Shown here: positions 4,348 through 5,792 of the stretch, piece by piece
How the letters are laid out: every line of letters begins with the position of its first letter
Position numbering within the stretch: the first letter of the stretch is position 1
Source: an uncultured Bacteroidales bacterium
GTDB taxonomy: Bacteria; Bacteroidota; Bacteroidia; Bacteroidales; UBA932
Direction of reading: 5' to 3'
Length of the DNA stretch: 5,792 nucleotides
Assembly: GCA_937901105.1 (NCBI GenBank)
Contig: CALCHD010000020.1
Location: 1-5,792, forward strand
Program-made: the position numbers and the translations under genes
Notes under the pieces: generated by a model
Databases searched by the model: none
What the model was told of the DNA's origin: nothing
Seen by the model: the letters and a program-made list of their open reading frames with translations, nothing else

Positions 4348-4866
4348 ATGAACAGAGTATATCTTCTTTTGGGAAGCAATATGGGTGACCGTGAGGCAAC
4401 CCTCAACGAGGCCAATCTTGAACTGATTGACGCCCTTCTTCCCGACTATCTTGAGGTGGCTTCGCTGGATGAAGCTGTGGACACATCTGAGATGATGGAA
4501 ACAGAGCCGTGGGGATTCAGTACCCCGGTTGACCCTTTCCTCAACCAGAGTTTCCGCTGCCTTACAGAGCTTGAGCCCCATGAGGTGCTTCAGGTTTGCC
4601 AGAGGATTGAGACGGAGCTTGGCAGGGAGAGGAAAGAGCCGCAGTTTGATGCTGACGGAAAGAGGATATATGAGAGCCGTCCTATAGATATAGACATCCT
4701 TGCATTTGAGCGCCAGGAGGGGGAGGAGTGGAAAGAGGTTACGGTGAATGCCAAAGATCTTGTAATCCCTCATCCGCAGCTTCAGAGCAGGGATTTTGCG
4801 GCAAAGCTCTACAAAGAGCTGAAAGAGAAAAAGAAAATAGAGAAAACAAGAAATAAGAAAAAATAG
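4348..4866 (+). CDS. folK: 2-amino-4-hydroxy-6-hydroxymethyldihydropteridine pyrophosphokinase (HPPK)
   Basis: HPPK moves pyrophosphate from ATP to 6-hydroxymethyl-7,8-dihydropterin, the step before dihydropteroate synthase in folate synthesis. The 172-residue product starts with VYLLLGSNMGDR (4-15). It has ETEPWGF (51-57), FLNQSF (64-69), the Mg-binding pair Asp114 and Asp116 in SRPIDIDIL, and IPHPQLQSRDF (140-150). These are the family landmarks in the right order. It is a little longer than E. coli FolK (159 residues) owing to a Lys/Glu-rich tail (about 156-172) and a loop around 122-131. It is a single-domain enzyme, not fused to folB or folP. It lies between the DUF59 gene and glyS with short gaps (9 and 10 bp), so it is probably co-transcribed; the link to Fe-S genes looks positional rather than functional. 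Confidence 0.95.
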   Translation: MNRVYLLLGSNMGDREATLNEANLELIDALLPDYLEVASLDEAVDTSEMMETEPWGFSTPVDPFLNQSFRCLTELEPHEVLQVCQRIETELGRERKEPQFDADGKRIYESRPIDIDILAFERQEGEEWKEVTVNAKDLVIPHPQLQSRDFAAKLYKELKEKKKIEKTRNKKK

Positions 4867-4876
4867 TTAAAAGATC

Positions 4877-5792
4877 ATGACACAGGAAGACCTATTTAAA
4901 AATCTGATTGCCCACACTAAAGAGTACGGGTACATTTTCCCTTCTAGTGAGATTTATGACGGATTGGGAGCTGTTTACGATTACGGACAGTTGGGAAGTG
5001 AGCTTAAGAACAATATCAAGAGATATTGGTGGGAGGCTATGGTGAGACTCAACGAGAATATCGTGGGAATTGATTCGGCAATCTTTATGCACCCAAGAAT
5101 TTGGGAGGCTTCAGGACACGTTGGAGCATTCAACGATCCGCTAATTGACAACAAGGATTCAAAGAAAAGATATAGGGCTGACGTTCTTCTTGAGGAGTAC
5201 ATTGCAAAACTTGAGGAGAAGATCAATAAGGATGTAGAGAAAGGCCGCAAGAAATTCGGTGAGGCGTTTGACGAGGAGCAGTTCAAGGCTACCAACCCTA
5301 ACGTATTGAGAAATGCAAAGAAAATTGAGGAGTGCAGAGAGAGAATGGTAGCAGCATTGAATGCAAACGATTTGGATGCATTGAAACAGCTTATTCTTGA
5401 TTGTGAGATTGCATGTCCTATTTCAGGTACAAAGAACTGGACTGACGTAAGACAGTTCAACCTGATGTTCAGCACACAGCTTGGCAGCGTATCTGGAGAG
5501 AGCGGCACTATCTACTTGAGACCGGAGACTGCACAGGGCATCTTTGTAAACTACCTTAACGTACAGAAAACCGGTCGTATGAAGCTTCCATTCGGTATCG
5601 CACAGATTGGTAAGGCTTTCAGAAACGAGATTGTGGCAAGACAGTTCATCTTCAGAATGAGGGAGTTTGAGCAGATGGAGATGCAGTTCTTCGTACAGCC
5701 AGGTGCAGAGCTTGAGTGGTTTGCAAAATGGAAAGAGATCCGCTTGAAATGGCACAAGGCTCTTGGAATGGGTGATGAGAACTACCGTTACC
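4877..5792 (+). CDS. glyS: Glycine--tRNA ligase, single-chain class II type, 3' end missing
   Basis: This enzyme attaches glycine to tRNA-Gly in the cytosol. The frame is open from ATG 4877 to the right edge, giving 305 codons of an enzyme usually around 500 residues, so the rest of the catalytic core and the anticodon-binding domain are outside. It is the single-chain homodimer form (GlyQS, as in eukaryotes and many bacteria), not the two-subunit glyQ/glyS form of E. coli. Visible landmarks are YGFIFPSSEIYDG-like IFPSSEIYDGLGAVYDYG near the N-terminus, IYLRPETAQGIF (residues 212-223), and class II motif 2 starting AFRNEI (247-252) and ending FRMREFEQME. A Lys/Glu-rich insertion (about 95-165) follows the DSAIFMHPRIWEASGHV block, as in relatives. 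The start is preceded by an A-rich leader and lies 10 bp after folK. Confidence 0.96.
   Translation, partial: MTQEDLFKNLIAHTKEYGYIFPSSEIYDGLGAVYDYGQLGSELKNNIKRYWWEAMVRLNENIVGIDSAIFMHPRIWEASGHVGAFNDPLIDNKDSKKRYRADVLLEEYIAKLEEKINKDVEKGRKKFGEAFDEEQFKATNPNVLRNAKKIEECRERMVAALNANDLDALKQLILDCEIACPISGTKNWTDVRQFNLMFSTQLGSVSGESGTIYLRPETAQGIFVNYLNVQKTGRMKLPFGIAQIGKAFRNEIVARQFIFRMREFEQMEMQFFVQPGAELEWFAKWKEIRLKWHKALGMGDENYRY

Overview
The window reads as ordinary chromosomal housekeeping DNA from a member of the Bacteroidetes, most likely order Bacteroidales. The reasons are promoter-like sites of the Bacteroidetes type (TAnnTTTG at -7, once paired with a TTTG at -33), A-rich leaders without Shine-Dalgarno sequences, and protein sequences of the kind found in gut Bacteroidales. 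Genus cannot be fixed from the sequence alone.

Left part, minus strand (1-1740): reading leftwards from position 1740 there is ruvA (Holliday junction DNA-binding protein), gcvH (lipoyl carrier of the glycine cleavage system), a strong rho-independent terminator, and then the first 206 codons of an unrecognised secreted protein that runs off the left edge. The last gene has its own near-perfect promoter, whose -33 box lies inside the T-tract of the gcvH terminator.

Right part, plus strand (1805-5792): sufS (cysteine desulfurase) diverges from ruvA across a short spacer in which the two promoter-like sites overlap. After a 437-bp non-coding stretch come tRNA-Ile(GAU), sufE (sulfur acceptor for SufS), a DUF59/MIP18-family Fe-S assembly gene, folK (folate pathway) and the first 305 codons of the glycyl-tRNA synthetase gene. 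The last four genes are tightly packed (gaps of 3, 9 and 10 bp) and look like one transcription unit. SufS, SufE and the DUF59 protein form a sulfur-mobilisation and Fe-S assembly set; the scaffold genes sufB, sufC and sufD are not in the window.

The most unusual part is the stretch between sufS and the tRNA (3080-3516). It holds, in order: an inverted copy of a motif used further on; an 80-bp GCTGATGGT-like low-complexity tract; six 32-bp units edged by TTGTCAC and TGACAAT at an exact 51-bp period with 19-bp spacers; and four copies of a 9-bp repeat that end just before the tRNA. The array resembles a small CRISPR in spacing, but its repeats diverge, its spacers are related to each other, and the conserved edges form hairpins across each spacer. 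It is better read as a REP-like hairpin array or a row of protein-binding sites. It splits the functional pair sufS and sufE, so a role in processing, attenuation or mRNA stability is possible but unproven.
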